A stretch of 64,000 nt of DNA from Bacteroidota bacterium (GTDB lineage: Bacteria > Bacteroidota > Bacteroidia > Flavobacteriales > Weeksellaceae), in assembly GCA_023457935.1 (NCBI GenBank), contig JAEXBA010000019.1, positions 57,060-121,059 of the forward strand, read 5' to 3'. The translations under genes were made by a program, and so were the position numbers. Positions 50,593 through 59,428 of the stretch are shown here, one piece after another; the first letter of the stretch is position 1, and each line of letters opens with the position of its first letter. Below the pieces are notes generated by a model. It was not told the DNA's origin, did not search any database, and saw nothing but the letters and a program-made list of their open reading frames with translations.

Positions 50593-51552
50593 ATGAAAAA
50601 AATATTTTATACAATCGTTTTCTTTGCTATACTTGGTGTTACTTTATTACATGCGCAAACCCCTGTTCCTACTCAAATTAAAGGTTTTTATATGAGTGCT
50701 CATGGAGGATATAATTTAGGTATTGCCAACGAGAAAGTGGGGTTTTTTGGTCAGAACGTAGTTGGGATTCATAATATTAACGAGAATAACACGGTTTCAA
50801 ATCCGGAAGAAGCACCCTTTTCATTCGGTGAAGGAATCAATGCCGGAGTAGCGATAGGTTACTTGTTTAATGATAAATTTGGAGCCGAACTCGCTGTAAA
50901 CTATTTGGCGGGCTCTAAAACCACAACCAAACAAGAGTATACCATAAAAAGCACATACCGAAATTTTGACCAGGACATTTCAGCTAAAATGATTCAGATA
51001 AGCCCATTGATTGTGATGAAAGGAAAATCAAGGGATTTCACACCTTATGCGAAGGCGGGTGCAATAATTGGGCTGATGCCTAAAATTACTTATAATGAAA
51101 AAGGTTATGTGGAAGTGGCACCAATTATAGAGGTAGGTCCGGTTCTTAATCCTGTAGGTCCGGCGGTTAATCCTGTAGGTCCGGTTCTTAATCCTGTAGA
51201 GCCGGTTCTTAATAATGTATCCAATTATGAGTCATCACAGGAAGCATCTGGGAAATTCTCAATTGGTATTGTCGGTATTGCAGGAGTTGACTATGCAATA
51301 AAAAGGAACATGAGTCTCTTTACAGAAATACGTGCAGTTGGGTTGAATTACTCCCCTGAGAAAGCTACTTTAACAAAATATCAAATTGACGGAGTTGACC
51401 AACTTGCAACGCTTAATACATTTAACAAAGAAACTGAGTTTACAGACAATTCTACTAGTTCCAAAGATCTCACTCAGCCAAGGCAGGTTGAAAAAATAAA
51501 ACTTCCTTTCTCTAGTATTGGGCTGAATTTTGGGTTCAAGTACTCTTTTTAA
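50593..51552 (+). CDS. Outer-membrane beta-barrel protein with VGPVLNP repeats
   Basis: 319 residues from ATG 50593 (MKKIFYTIVFFAILG, signal peptide ending HAQ near residue 22). The frame is open 11 codons earlier without a better start. The mature region has barrel-like strands and ends LNFGFKYSF. At about residues 181-208 lie four tandem 7-residue units (VGPVLNP, VGPAVNP, VGPVLNP, VEPVLNN), an exposed-loop-like insertion. It has no close functional assignment. The base composition is somewhat more AT-rich than its neighbours. Confidence 0.75.
   Translation: MKKIFYTIVFFAILGVTLLHAQTPVPTQIKGFYMSAHGGYNLGIANEKVGFFGQNVVGIHNINENNTVSNPEEAPFSFGEGINAGVAIGYLFNDKFGAELAVNYLAGSKTTTKQEYTIKSTYRNFDQDISAKMIQISPLIVMKGKSRDFTPYAKAGAIIGLMPKITYNEKGYVEVAPIIEVGPVLNPVGPAVNPVGPVLNPVEPVLNNVSNYESSQEASGKFSIGIVGIAGVDYAIKRNMSLFTEIRAVGLNYSPEKATLTKYQIDGVDQLATLNTFNKETEFTDNSTSSKDLTQPRQVEKIKLPFSSIGLNFGFKYSF
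51133..51216 (+). repeat. Tandem repeat of 21 bases, four units, in an outer-membrane gene
   Basis: Units begin at 51133, 51154, 51175 and 51196. Units 1 and 3 are identical; unit 2 differs by three bases (cggcggtt for cggttctt) and unit 4 by four bases. As the unit is a multiple of three, copy-number change would preserve the frame. Confidence 0.9.
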
Positions 51553-51572
51553 TAAGTTATTTATTTTTGTGA

Positions 51573-52535
51573 TTATTTTTCAGTTCTATACACATCCTCC
51601 AGAAAACTAATAAGCAGTTTTCCCTCTGTCAAATCTGGTTTTTTATTTAATTTTAAACTTAATGCAATATTACTGTAAAGCTCCAGCAGATTTTCCAGAT
51701 TTGACGTTTTAAAAAATCCGGAAGGAGTTTCCAAGTTCCTGATATTGCAGTACTGTAATTCATCAAAGTACTGACCGCCAATTTTAACAGTACCGTTTTC
51801 TGCGATTATGGTCATGGATGATTCCATGCTTTTTTCGTAAACAGCTGTCGTAAAGGCAATGCTTCCAACAGCATTATTTTTTAGGTTAAAAGTCACAAGC
51901 CCTGTGTCTTCAATCTCAATTAAATCTTTATGACGTAAAGTTCTTATTTGCGAGTAAAGATTTTCCGGTTTTCCAAAAAGCCAGATCAGCAAATCAACAA
52001 AATGCGAAAACTGGGTGTAGAGTATACCACCGTCTTTTTGTTTTGTACCCTTCCATCCTTTGGTGACGTAATAGTTTTCGTTGCGGTTCCAGTAACAGTT
52101 TACATTCACCATATAAATATTGCCTAGAATACCGGAATCTACAGTATCCTTTAACCATTTCGAAACACCGGAAAAACGGTTCTGCATAATCAAAAATACT
52201 GCTTTCCCATTTTCTTCAGCTGTTTTTTCAAGTTCATTGGCTTCTCTGCTGGTCATGCAGAATGGCTTTTCAATTATTACATGATAGCCGTGCTGAATTA
52301 GTTTTTTGGCCTGTTCAAAATGAAGATAGTTAGGAGTGGCAATTACCACTACATCAGTATCGGTGTCATTATTCAGAAATTCGGCTAGAGTAGTATAAAA
52401 TTTTTGTAATGGATTCGCATCTTCAGAAGAAGAGTCAATTATTCCGGCAAGTATAAAGCCGTCAGTTTTTTTTATTGCTTCAATATGCTTTTTACCCATG
52501 AAGCCATTTCCAAGTACTGAAATTTTCAGAGTCAT
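51573..52535 (-). CDS. Gfo/Idh/MocA family oxidoreductase
   Basis: 320 residues. NAD(P) motif SVLGNGFMGKKHIEAI and the EKPF motif (IEKPFCMTSREANELEKTA, catalytic Lys in EKP) are clear. The C-terminal beta-sheet domain of the family follows. Members act on sugar derivatives or inositols; the substrate is not evident. It is downstream of clpC with a terminator between them. Confidence 0.88.
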   Translation of the reverse strand: MTLKISVLGNGFMGKKHIEAIKKTDGFILAGIIDSSSEDANPLQKFYTTLAEFLNNDTDTDVVVIATPNYLHFEQAKKLIQHGYHVIIEKPFCMTSREANELEKTAEENGKAVFLIMQNRFSGVSKWLKDTVDSGILGNIYMVNVNCYWNRNENYYVTKGWKGTKQKDGGILYTQFSHFVDLLIWLFGKPENLYSQIRTLRHKDLIEIEDTGLVTFNLKNNAVGSIAFTTAVYEKSMESSMTIIAENGTVKIGGQYFDELQYCNIRNLETPSGFFKTSNLENLLELYSNIALSLKLNKKPDLTEGKLLISFLEDVYRTEK

Positions 52536-52545
52536 AATATCTAGA

Positions 52546-52579
52546 AAAATACATTAGCCACTGCAAAAGTGGCTAATGT
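52546..52579 (-). terminator. clpC terminator
   Basis: A 12-bp perfect stem (ACATTAGCCACT / AGTGGCTAATGT) with a 5-base loop; on the minus strand it is followed by ATTTTTC. It lies between the clpC stop and the oxidoreductase start. Confidence 0.85.
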
Positions 52580-52594
52580 TCTCAATGTAATTAA

Positions 52595-55117
52595 TTATAT
52601 TTTTTCTTTTTTCTCCTTAGTTGCTTGCTGCTTTTCCAGGGCATCTTTGGCTTCATTCAGTTGCAGAACCACTTTTTCACCTTCTTTCAGCTGCTTGTTA
52701 ACCAGCATTTCGGCGATCAGGTCTTCAATGTATTTCTGAACGGCACGTTTCAATGGTCTGGCTCCAAAATCCTTGTCCCAACCTTTTTCGGCGATGAAAT
52801 TCTTGGCTTCATCAGTAAGTTCAACCTGATAACCCAGTTTTTCAAGACGGCCATAAAGTTTAGCCAGTTCAATATCGATGATTTTCTTAATATCGTCCTG
52901 CTCAAGAGAATTAAAGATGATGATGTCATCAATTCTGTTAAGGAATTCCGGTGCAAATGCTTTTTTCAGAGCGCTTTCAATAGTAGATCTTGCTCTTGCA
53001 TCGCTGGTATTTTTCTTCGCAGAAGTTCCGAAGCCAACACCGTCTCCGAAATCTTTCAGGTCCCGAGTTCCGATATTTGAGGTCAGAATGATAATCGTAT
53101 TTCTGAAATCTATTTTTCTTCCCAAGGAATCGGTAACATGACCTTCATCCAGAATCTGAAGCAAAATGTTGAAAACATCCGGATGCGCTTTTTCAATCTC
53201 ATCAAGAAGAACAACCGCATAAGGCTTTCTTCTGACTGCCTCTGTCAGCTGTCCGCCTTCTTCATAACCAACATATCCCGGAGGCGCACCAACCAATCTT
53301 GAAACCGCGAATTTCTCCATGTATTCACTCATATCAATTCTGATTAATGCTTCATCAGAATCGAATAGTTCGCGGGCCATTACTTTGGCAAGTTCTGTTT
53401 TTCCGACACCTGTTGTTCCCAGGAAAATAAAGGTTCCGATTGGACGGTTCGGATCTTTCAGGCCGGCTCTGTTTCTCTGAATGGCTTTTACCACTTTTTT
53501 CACTGCATCCTCCTGTCCGATAACCTTTCCGTTGAGTTTGTCGTCCATCTGAGCAAGTTTGTCAAGCTCATTCTTTCCGACTTTCGTAACCGGAACGCCG
53601 CTCATCATGGATACCACTTCCGCAACGTTCTCTTCAGTCACCACTTCTTTCTTCTCTTTAACGTCTTTGTCCCATTTTTCCTGAGCTGCAGAAAGTTCCA
53701 TCGTAAGTCTTTCCTCTTCATCTTTCAGTTTTCTGGCTTCCAGATAATCCTGGGCTTTTACTGCTTTCTGTTTCTGTTCCTTGATTTCCTCTATTTTCTT
53801 TTCGTGATCAATAATGTCGTTCGGAACTTTCATGTTCTTAATGTACACTCTTGAACCGGCTTCATCCATTGCATCAATAGCCTTGTCCGGAAGAAAACGG
53901 TCGGTAATATATCTTGAAGTAAGATTCACGCACGCTGTAATTGCCTCGTCTGTATACGTAACATTGTGGTGATCTTCGTATTTATCTTTAATCTGATTCA
54001 GAATCTGAATGGTTTCCTCAATGGAAGTCGGTTCCACCATCACTTTCTGGAAACGTCTTTCAAGAGCTCCGTCCTTTTCAATATACTGGCGGTATTCATC
54101 CAGCGTAGTTGCTCCGATGCATTGTATTTCACCGCGCGCCAAAGCAGGTTTAAACATGTTGGAAGCGTCTAGACTTCCGGTCGAACTTCCTGCACCTACA
54201 ATGGTGTGCAATTCGTCTATAAAAAGAATAACGTCGCGGTTTTTTTCCAGTTCAGTCATAATCGCCTTCATTCTTTCTTCGAACTGTCCGCGGTATTTTG
54301 TTCCCGCAACAAGACTTGCCAAATCCAGAGTGATGACGCGTTTTCCATAAAGAACCCGTGAAACTTTTTTCTGATGAATCCTCAGCGCCAGACCTTCTGC
54401 AATGGCAGATTTACCAACGCCCGGCTCACCGATAAGAAGAGGATTGTTTTTCTTTCTTCTGGAAAGAATCTGCGAAACCCTTTCAATTTCTTTTTCACGG
54501 CCGATTACAGGATCCAATTTTCCGTCTTTTGCAAGATTTGTTAAATCACGCCCAAAATTATCCAGTGTAGGCGTTTTGCTTTTTCCGGTTCCGATATTTC
54601 CTGTTGGTTTGCGCATCTGTCCGTAATCTTCACGTTCTTCGTCATCATCGTATGCGCTCATTCTCGGCGATTCGCCTGAGTTTTTCAGCATTGTCTGATA
54701 TTCTTTGGAAACGCGCTCATAATCAATATCATACGCTCCAAGAATATTGGAAGTAGGATCTTCAAATTTGTACAGAATACCCAAAAGAAGATGAACAGTA
54801 TTGATTTCGGAACTTCTGTACTGTCTGCATTCTAGTTCCGCTCGTTTCACGGCCTGATCAGCCATTTTAGTAAATGAAATATTGGTAGTTTCCTCAGCCA
54901 GCGGATTCAGGCTTGTTACCGCCATGCTTTCCACTTTTCTGCGAATCTGGGTAAGGTCTGCATTCAGGTTCTGAAGAATTTCTTTTGCAGAGTTTTCAGT
55001 TTTGATGATTCCAAGCAGAAAATGTTCCGTGTTCAGAAATTCGCTTTTCAGGCGTCGTGCTTCGTTTTTGCTTTGTTTGAATACTTTATCCAAACCGTCT
55101 GAAAATTTATAATCCAT
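52595..55117 (-). CDS. clpC: ClpC-type AAA+ unfoldase of Clp protease
   Basis: 840 residues. Two Clp_N repeats (about 1-145), a first AAA+ domain with GEPGVGKSAIAEGLA, a middle region with a UVR-like LEARKLKDEEERLTMEL helix, and a second AAA+ domain with GTTGVGKTELAKVM and LLDEIEKAHPDVFNILLQILDEG. The C-terminal helical bundle follows. It feeds unfolded proteins to ClpP in the cytoplasm. A promoter TTG-N22-TAACTTTG sits upstream (55164-55196, minus). Confidence 0.96.
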   Translation of the reverse strand: MDYKFSDGLDKVFKQSKNEARRLKSEFLNTEHFLLGIIKTENSAKEILQNLNADLTQIRRKVESMAVTSLNPLAEETTNISFTKMADQAVKRAELECRQYRSSEINTVHLLLGILYKFEDPTSNILGAYDIDYERVSKEYQTMLKNSGESPRMSAYDDDEEREDYGQMRKPTGNIGTGKSKTPTLDNFGRDLTNLAKDGKLDPVIGREKEIERVSQILSRRKKNNPLLIGEPGVGKSAIAEGLALRIHQKKVSRVLYGKRVITLDLASLVAGTKYRGQFEERMKAIMTELEKNRDVILFIDELHTIVGAGSSTGSLDASNMFKPALARGEIQCIGATTLDEYRQYIEKDGALERRFQKVMVEPTSIEETIQILNQIKDKYEDHHNVTYTDEAITACVNLTSRYITDRFLPDKAIDAMDEAGSRVYIKNMKVPNDIIDHEKKIEEIKEQKQKAVKAQDYLEARKLKDEEERLTMELSAAQEKWDKDVKEKKEVVTEENVAEVVSMMSGVPVTKVGKNELDKLAQMDDKLNGKVIGQEDAVKKVVKAIQRNRAGLKDPNRPIGTFIFLGTTGVGKTELAKVMARELFDSDEALIRIDMSEYMEKFAVSRLVGAPPGYVGYEEGGQLTEAVRRKPYAVVLLDEIEKAHPDVFNILLQILDEGHVTDSLGRKIDFRNTIIILTSNIGTRDLKDFGDGVGFGTSAKKNTSDARARSTIESALKKAFAPEFLNRIDDIIIFNSLEQDDIKKIIDIELAKLYGRLEKLGYQVELTDEAKNFIAEKGWDKDFGARPLKRAVQKYIEDLIAEMLVNKQLKEGEKVVLQLNEAKDALEKQQATKEKKEKI

Positions 55118-55163
55118 AATTAATTCTCAATAATTGTGCAGAAGTTAATTCTTCCACGCTTAT

Positions 55164-55196
55164 CAAAGTTACAAATAGTTTACCAAAAGTCCTCAA
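55164..55196 (-). promoter_or_regulatory. clpC promoter
   Basis: On the minus strand TTG (55194-55196) then 22 bases then TAACTTTG (55164-55171), an exact TAnnTTTG match. It is 46 bases upstream of the ATG. No CIRCE- or CtsR-like heat-shock operator was noticed. Confidence 0.65.
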
Positions 55197-55267
55197 CTGA
55201 CTTTCTGTCAGTCAAAATTTTATTATCTCATTGAAAATGTTTACGTTTGCAGCCCAAAAATTTTGTT

Positions 55268-55486
55268 ATGACACCGGAAATCGCCAATTATGTAGGATAT
55301 GCTGCTTCTTTTTTTGTAGTGCTGAGTTTTATTCTGAAGGATCTCAGAAAAGTTAGAGTAGTCAATCTGATTGGCTGTATTCTTTTTGTGATCTACGGTG
55401 TTTTCAGCAGTATGTTATGGCCTATTATTATCCCGAACGCTATTCTGTGCGTCATTCAGCTTTATCATTTGGTGAAAAAGGATTAA
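55268..55486 (+). CDS. Small YgjV-like inner-membrane protein
   Basis: 72 residues from ATG 55268; the frame opens earlier without a better start. Three hydrophobic helices (ANYVGYAASFFVVLSFIL, VVNLIGCILFVIYGVFS, IIIPNAILCVIQLYHL) and LKDLRKVRVVNLIG resemble YgjV/PQ-loop-like small membrane proteins. It may be half of a longer fold and may dimerise. A TACGTTTG box (55242-55249) lies just upstream. It precedes the glycosyltransferase gene by 9 bases. Confidence 0.7.
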   Translation: MTPEIANYVGYAASFFVVLSFILKDLRKVRVVNLIGCILFVIYGVFSSMLWPIIIPNAILCVIQLYHLVKKD

Positions 55487-55495
55487 CTTTCAAAG

Positions 55496-56596
55496 ATGAA
55501 AATCCTTGTTTCTGCGTTCAGTAATCTTTATACCGATCAGCGTATAGAGAAAGTCTGTGAAACACTGCACAAAAACGGCTATCAGGTAGAACTGATCGGA
55601 AATTCCTGGGGCGGAATGCCTCCAATGACACGCCCTTATCCTTTTTTCAGAATACAACACAATAATAAATCGCTTCGGCGCGCCTACGCAGAATTTCAGT
55701 GGAAGCTGCATCAGGAACTGAAGAAAAGAGCAGACAGCGATACGATACTTCTGGCAAACGACCTGGATGCTCTTTGGCCGAACGTTATGATTTCCAGTAA
55801 GCTTAATATTCCTCTTGTTTTCGACAGCCATGAAATCTTCACAGAAATGCCTGCGATCAGAGGAAGGTGGACACAGAAAGTATGGCAGTTTCTTGAAAAG
55901 AAGCTCGTACCGAATGTTCGATATATGATGACGGAAAGTGTAAGTTATGCTAAATGGTTTAACAGGCAGTACGGCGTAAACCCCATAATTGTAAGAAACA
56001 TTCCGCGAAAAATTACTGAGAGCATTGATATTGTTGAAAATAATCCCAAAATTATTCTATATCAGGGCGCAATAAACCAGTCGCGTGGTATTCCGTACGC
56101 AATTCAGGCGATGAAAGAAATAGATAACGCCGTTTTCAAGATTGCCGGTGACGGACCAAAACGATTGGAGTATGAAAAACTCGTTGAGGAGGAAAATCTT
56201 CAGGAAAAAGTTGTTTTTTTAGGAAAACTGCACCCTACGGAACTTCGGAAGCTTACCAAAACTGCGGATGTCGGGCTTAGTATTGAGGAAAACGGAGGCG
56301 TGAGTTATCTTTATTCTTTGCCTAACAAAGTGGCCGACTGTATACAGTCCAGAGTTCCGCTGGTAATGATTGATTTCCCTGAAATGAAACGTGTTTACGC
56401 GCAATTTAAAGTAGGAGAGCTGATTGATAATCATAAACCCGCAACAATAGCGGCTGGAATAAAAACAGTTCTGGCAAACGGGCGGGCTTCTTATTGGTCT
56501 GAACTTGAAAAAGCTGCTGACGAATTATGTTGGGAAAAAGAAGAGCCAAAAATTATTGCCCTTTTTGAAAAAGTGAAGAAGGAAAACTTTCATTAA
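55496..56596 (+). CDS. Family-4-type glycosyltransferase
   Basis: 366 residues, GT-B fold. N-terminal SAFSNLYTDQRIEKVCETLHKNGYQVELIG, the middle FKIAGDGPKRLEYEKLVEEENL, and C-terminal SYLYSLPNKVADCIQSRVPLV, where a catalytic Glu or related acidic residue is expected, mark a GT4-like enzyme. No signal peptide. The sugar is unknown. It leads a short run with sufE and a GT9-type gene. Confidence 0.85.
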   Translation: MKILVSAFSNLYTDQRIEKVCETLHKNGYQVELIGNSWGGMPPMTRPYPFFRIQHNNKSLRRAYAEFQWKLHQELKKRADSDTILLANDLDALWPNVMISSKLNIPLVFDSHEIFTEMPAIRGRWTQKVWQFLEKKLVPNVRYMMTESVSYAKWFNRQYGVNPIIVRNIPRKITESIDIVENNPKIILYQGAINQSRGIPYAIQAMKEIDNAVFKIAGDGPKRLEYEKLVEEENLQEKVVFLGKLHPTELRKLTKTADVGLSIEENGGVSYLYSLPNKVADCIQSRVPLVMIDFPEMKRVYAQFKVGELIDNHKPATIAAGIKTVLANGRASYWSELEKAADELCWEKEEPKIIALFEKVKKENFH

Positions 56597-56605
56597 TTTT
56601 GTAAC

Positions 56606-57025
56606 ATGACAATTAAAGAGAAACAGCAGGAACTGATCAGCGAATTTGCTTTTCTGGACGATTGGGAGCAGAAATACGAGTACATTATCGATCTCGGCAA
56701 ACAGTTGAAAGGTATTGCTGATGAAAAGAAAACCGACGAAAACCTGATAAAAGGCTGCCAAAGTAAAGTTTGGCTGGATGCTGATTTCCGGGATGGGAAA
56801 CTGTTTTTCGATGCTGATTCCGACGGTATTCTGCCTAAAGGAATTGTGGCTTTGCTCGTTTCCATTTACAGCGGCCACACCACACAGGAAATTCTGGATT
56901 CAGACTTTCATTTTATTGAGGAAATAGGACTTCAGGAATTTCTTTCGCCATCGCGCGCCAATGGACTCATGGCGATGACCAAACAGATTAAATTTTATGC
57001 CGTTGCATTTCAGTTGAAATCTTGA
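56606..57025 (+). CDS. sufE: SufE, cysteine-desulfurase sulfur acceptor
   Basis: 139 residues. The active cysteine is in LIKGCQSKVWLDADF, matching SufE/YgdK, with the surrounding IISEFAFLDDWEQKYEYIIDLGK start and SPSRANGLMAMTKQI end. It accepts sulfur from SufS and passes it to SufBCD in Fe-S cluster assembly. The other suf genes are not in the window. Its stop overlaps the next start. Confidence 0.92.
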   Translation: MTIKEKQQELISEFAFLDDWEQKYEYIIDLGKQLKGIADEKKTDENLIKGCQSKVWLDADFRDGKLFFDADSDGILPKGIVALLVSIYSGHTTQEILDSDFHFIEEIGLQEFLSPSRANGLMAMTKQIKFYAVAFQLKS

Positions 57026-57987
57026 CAAAAATACTTGCATACCGTTTCTCAGCCTTCGGAGATGTCGCAATGATTGTTCCTGTAGTAAAGGAGTTCCTGC
57101 AGCAGAATCCGGATGTAGAACTGATTATGGTGACGCGGAAGATTTTTGTTGATCTTTTTGCAGATATTCCAAACCTCAAAATTCATGCTGTAAAGATTGA
57201 TGATTACAAAGGTTTTCTCGGAATGCATAAGCTGTCAAAGGAGTTGCTTTTCCAGTATAAACCTGATTTTATTGCCGATCTACATGATGTAATCCGGACA
57301 AAAATTCTGAACGGTATTTTTTCTTCGAAAGGTTTCAAAGTATTCAAAATTAATAAGGGAAAGGAAGAAAAAGAAGTTCTCACAGACATTTGGAATATCG
57401 ATAAAAAACCGCTGAAAAGAACGGTAGAAAGATATGCTGATGTCTTCAGAAAAATGGGTTTTCCTGTAACGCTTTCGTACAGACTTCCGGAAAACCGGTT
57501 CCAAAAATCAGGTATTGGGATTGCCCCTTTTGCGCAGCATTCAGGAAAGATGCTTCCGCTTGAAAAATCGTTTGAAATCGCTAATATTCTCTCTAAAAAA
57601 CATAAAATCTATTTTTTTGGCGGCGGAAAAGAAGAGCAGCAAACCCTCGATCAATGGCAAAATCAGATTGAGAATTCCCAGAATCTTGCGGGAAAACTGA
57701 GTTTAAAGGAAGAGCTTCACTTAATTGCCGGTCTACAGGCAATGATTTCGATGGATTCCGCGAACATGCATCTTGCAAGTCTTGCAGGGACCAGATGTGT
57801 TTCGGTTTGGGGCGCTACACACCATTTCGCGGGTTTTCTTGGCTATGGACAAAAGGAAGAAGATATTGTTGAAGTGAAAGACTTAACATGCCGGCCTTGC
57901 TCTGTTTTTGGTGATAAAGAGTGTTTCCGCGGTGATTACGCCTGCCTTCATGAAATTGATATTCAAAAAGTGATTGAGAGAATTTAG
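57022..57987 (+). CDS. Glycosyltransferase family 9 (heptosyltransferase-like)
   Basis: 321 residues starting at TTG 57022, which overlaps the sufE TGA as TTGA; no ATG is available at a sensible place. KILAYRFSAFGDVAMIVPV, FAQHSGKMLPLEKS, SMDSANMHLASLAGTRCVSVWGATHH and a Cys-rich end (CRPCSVFGDKECFRGDYACL) match GT9. These enzymes transfer heptose to the lipopolysaccharide core. Coupled translation with sufE is implied. A terminator follows. Confidence 0.9.
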   Translation: MTKILAYRFSAFGDVAMIVPVVKEFLQQNPDVELIMVTRKIFVDLFADIPNLKIHAVKIDDYKGFLGMHKLSKELLFQYKPDFIADLHDVIRTKILNGIFSSKGFKVFKINKGKEEKEVLTDIWNIDKKPLKRTVERYADVFRKMGFPVTLSYRLPENRFQKSGIGIAPFAQHSGKMLPLEKSFEIANILSKKHKIYFFGGGKEEQQTLDQWQNQIENSQNLAGKLSLKEELHLIAGLQAMISMDSANMHLASLAGTRCVSVWGATHHFAGFLGYGQKEEDIVEVKDLTCRPCSVFGDKECFRGDYACLHEIDIQKVIERI

Positions 57988-58013
57988 GTGTGCCGAAAAG
58001 CACGCCTTTTTTA
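57987..58013 (+). terminator. Terminator after GT9 gene
   Basis: GGTGTGC / GCACGCC stem (one G-U pair) with a CGAAAA loop and a run of six Ts. It begins at the last base of the stop codon. Confidence 0.85.
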
Positions 58014-58043
58014 TTTAGAATTAACATTTAGAGCACAAACAAC

Positions 58044-58074
58044 AAAAAAATCTCCCAGTTTCCTGAGAGATTTT
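58044..58074 (-). terminator. Terminator of tRNA-Val (minus strand)
   Basis: On the minus strand AAATCTC and CAG arms pair with CTG and GAGATTT around a GAAA tetraloop, followed by seven Ts. It lies just beyond the tRNA 3' end. Confidence 0.8.
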
Positions 58075-58085
58075 GTTTTCAAGTG

Positions 58086-58160
58086 TGGGTCCTGAGGGAT
58101 TCGAACCCCCGACCCTCTGGGTGTAAACCAGATGCTCTGAACCAACTGAGCTAAGAACCC
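58086..58160 (-). tRNA. tRNA-Val (anticodon TAC)
   Basis: 75 bases on the minus strand. The cloverleaf folds: acceptor GGGTTCT/AGGACCC (one U-G pair), D-stem GCTC/GAGC, anticodon stem TCTGG/CCAGA with loop TTTACAC (anticodon TAC, reading GTA), T-stem GGGGG/CCCTC with TTCGAAT loop, discriminator A. CCA is not encoded. Its 5' end faces the AT-rich island at 58161; on that side I see no TAnnTTTG promoter box within 100 bases. Confidence 0.95.
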
Positions 58161-58213
58161 TTGCTACCTTTTTTAATTTAAGTGATACCTTTTTGTGCAC
58201 CTTTTATTATTTT

Positions 58214-58253
58214 TGTCCACTACTATTATATAATGGACATTGGACATTTGTCC
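58214..58253. promoter_or_regulatory. Repeated TGGACA/TGTCC elements before the RepA-like gene
   Basis: TGTCCA (58214-58219), TGGACAT twice in tandem (58234-58247) and TGTCC (58249-58253) make a mix of direct and inverted copies. This could be an operator or initiator-binding cluster. It ends 32 bases before the ATG at 58286. Confidence 0.45.
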
Positions 58254-58285
58254 TTTGTGTATTAGTTATCAAAATCGATTTTAAA

Positions 58286-59428
58286 ATGGATAATACAGAA
58301 GAAATAAATCAGGATAGTAAAACCTATAGCCTACCAGAATCTAAATCATATTCTGAAAATGGTTTTAGAGATGATAGATACTCTGCTTTAAAACTTTATG
58401 AATTTGACTATCCTGAACTTCCTAAACTTCTTGACCCTATTTTACCTAAAACTGGGCTTGCTTCACTTGTGGGTTCCTCCGACACTGGTAAATCAACTTT
58501 TTTACGACAACTTGCTCTTTCTGTAGCAATGGGGCTGGACAAGTTTGTTGGTTATAAACTTATCTCCACTTCCAGAAACGTAATATATGTAAGCACAGAA
58601 GATGACCCTACTTCTACAAGTTTCTCTATTAAAAAACCTATCAATAAACTTCTAAAAGAATTTACTCTTTCTCCAGAGGTTTTGAAACATTTGAAGTTTA
58701 TTTTTGATGTAGACACAAATCCTGATAGTCCTCACTACATCATAAAGGTGCTGGAAAGTGATTTAGAAAACCAATATGTAGACCTTATCATTGTAGATGC
58801 TTTTACTGATATTTTCAGTGGAGATATTAATTCAAGCACCAAAGTCAGAGAGTTCCTAAACAATTTTAGCAAACTTGCTAAGAAGAAAGAGTGTCTAATA
58901 TTGTTTTTACATCACACAGGTAAAAGAACTGATAAATTTACTGCATCAAAAGACAATGTATTAGGCTCTCAGGCTTTTGAAGCAAAAATGAGAGTTTTAA
59001 TTGAGCTGAAGCATTATCCGAATAATGAGAGCTTAAGAAGCATTACCATTACAAAAGGTAATTACATTTCCTCTCAAATCAAGAAATTTTCCAAGATTAT
59101 CAAGTTCAATGAAGATGATTTAATTTTTGAAGATACAGGAGAAAGTGTTTTGTCAGATTCCATTTCTTCTATTGTTAGAATGAATCCTAAAAAAGAAGAA
59201 ATACTCCCATTAATCCAGTCAATGCAGTCCACAATGTCTTTGAGACAAATTGAAATGGAGTTAAAAAAACGGGGATACAAAATTGGTAAATCTACTGTTG
59301 CAAATTATCTTTCTGAAATCAAAAGTGCTAAAATAATAGAGGAAAAAGGAACCACTATAAATAAGGAACCTGAATTTAATGATATAGATTTATCTGTAGA
59401 TTTAGGTCCACCTGAATTTACTTTATAA
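58286..59428 (+). CDS. RepA/RecA-like AAA ATPase of a mobile element
   Basis: 380 residues from ATG 58286; a longer frame begins at 58193 but runs through the repeated TGGACA elements and adds a hydrophobic, cysteine-rich piece. Walker A GSSDTGKS is at about residues 63-70, Walker B DLIIVDAFTD near 170, and LILFLHHTGKR follows, as in hexameric RepA-type helicases and related ATPases of plasmids and integrative elements. The C-terminus (MSLRQIEMELKKRGYKIGKSTVANYL) looks like a winged or helix-turn-helix domain. Its stop overlaps the stop of the convergent RadC-like gene by 6 bases. Confidence 0.85.
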   Translation: MDNTEEINQDSKTYSLPESKSYSENGFRDDRYSALKLYEFDYPELPKLLDPILPKTGLASLVGSSDTGKSTFLRQLALSVAMGLDKFVGYKLISTSRNVIYVSTEDDPTSTSFSIKKPINKLLKEFTLSPEVLKHLKFIFDVDTNPDSPHYIIKVLESDLENQYVDLIIVDAFTDIFSGDINSSTKVREFLNNFSKLAKKKECLILFLHHTGKRTDKFTASKDNVLGSQAFEAKMRVLIELKHYPNNESLRSITITKGNYISSQIKKFSKIIKFNEDDLIFEDTGESVLSDSISSIVRMNPKKEEILPLIQSMQSTMSLRQIEMELKKRGYKIGKSTVANYLSEIKSAKIIEEKGTTINKEPEFNDIDLSVDLGPPEFTL

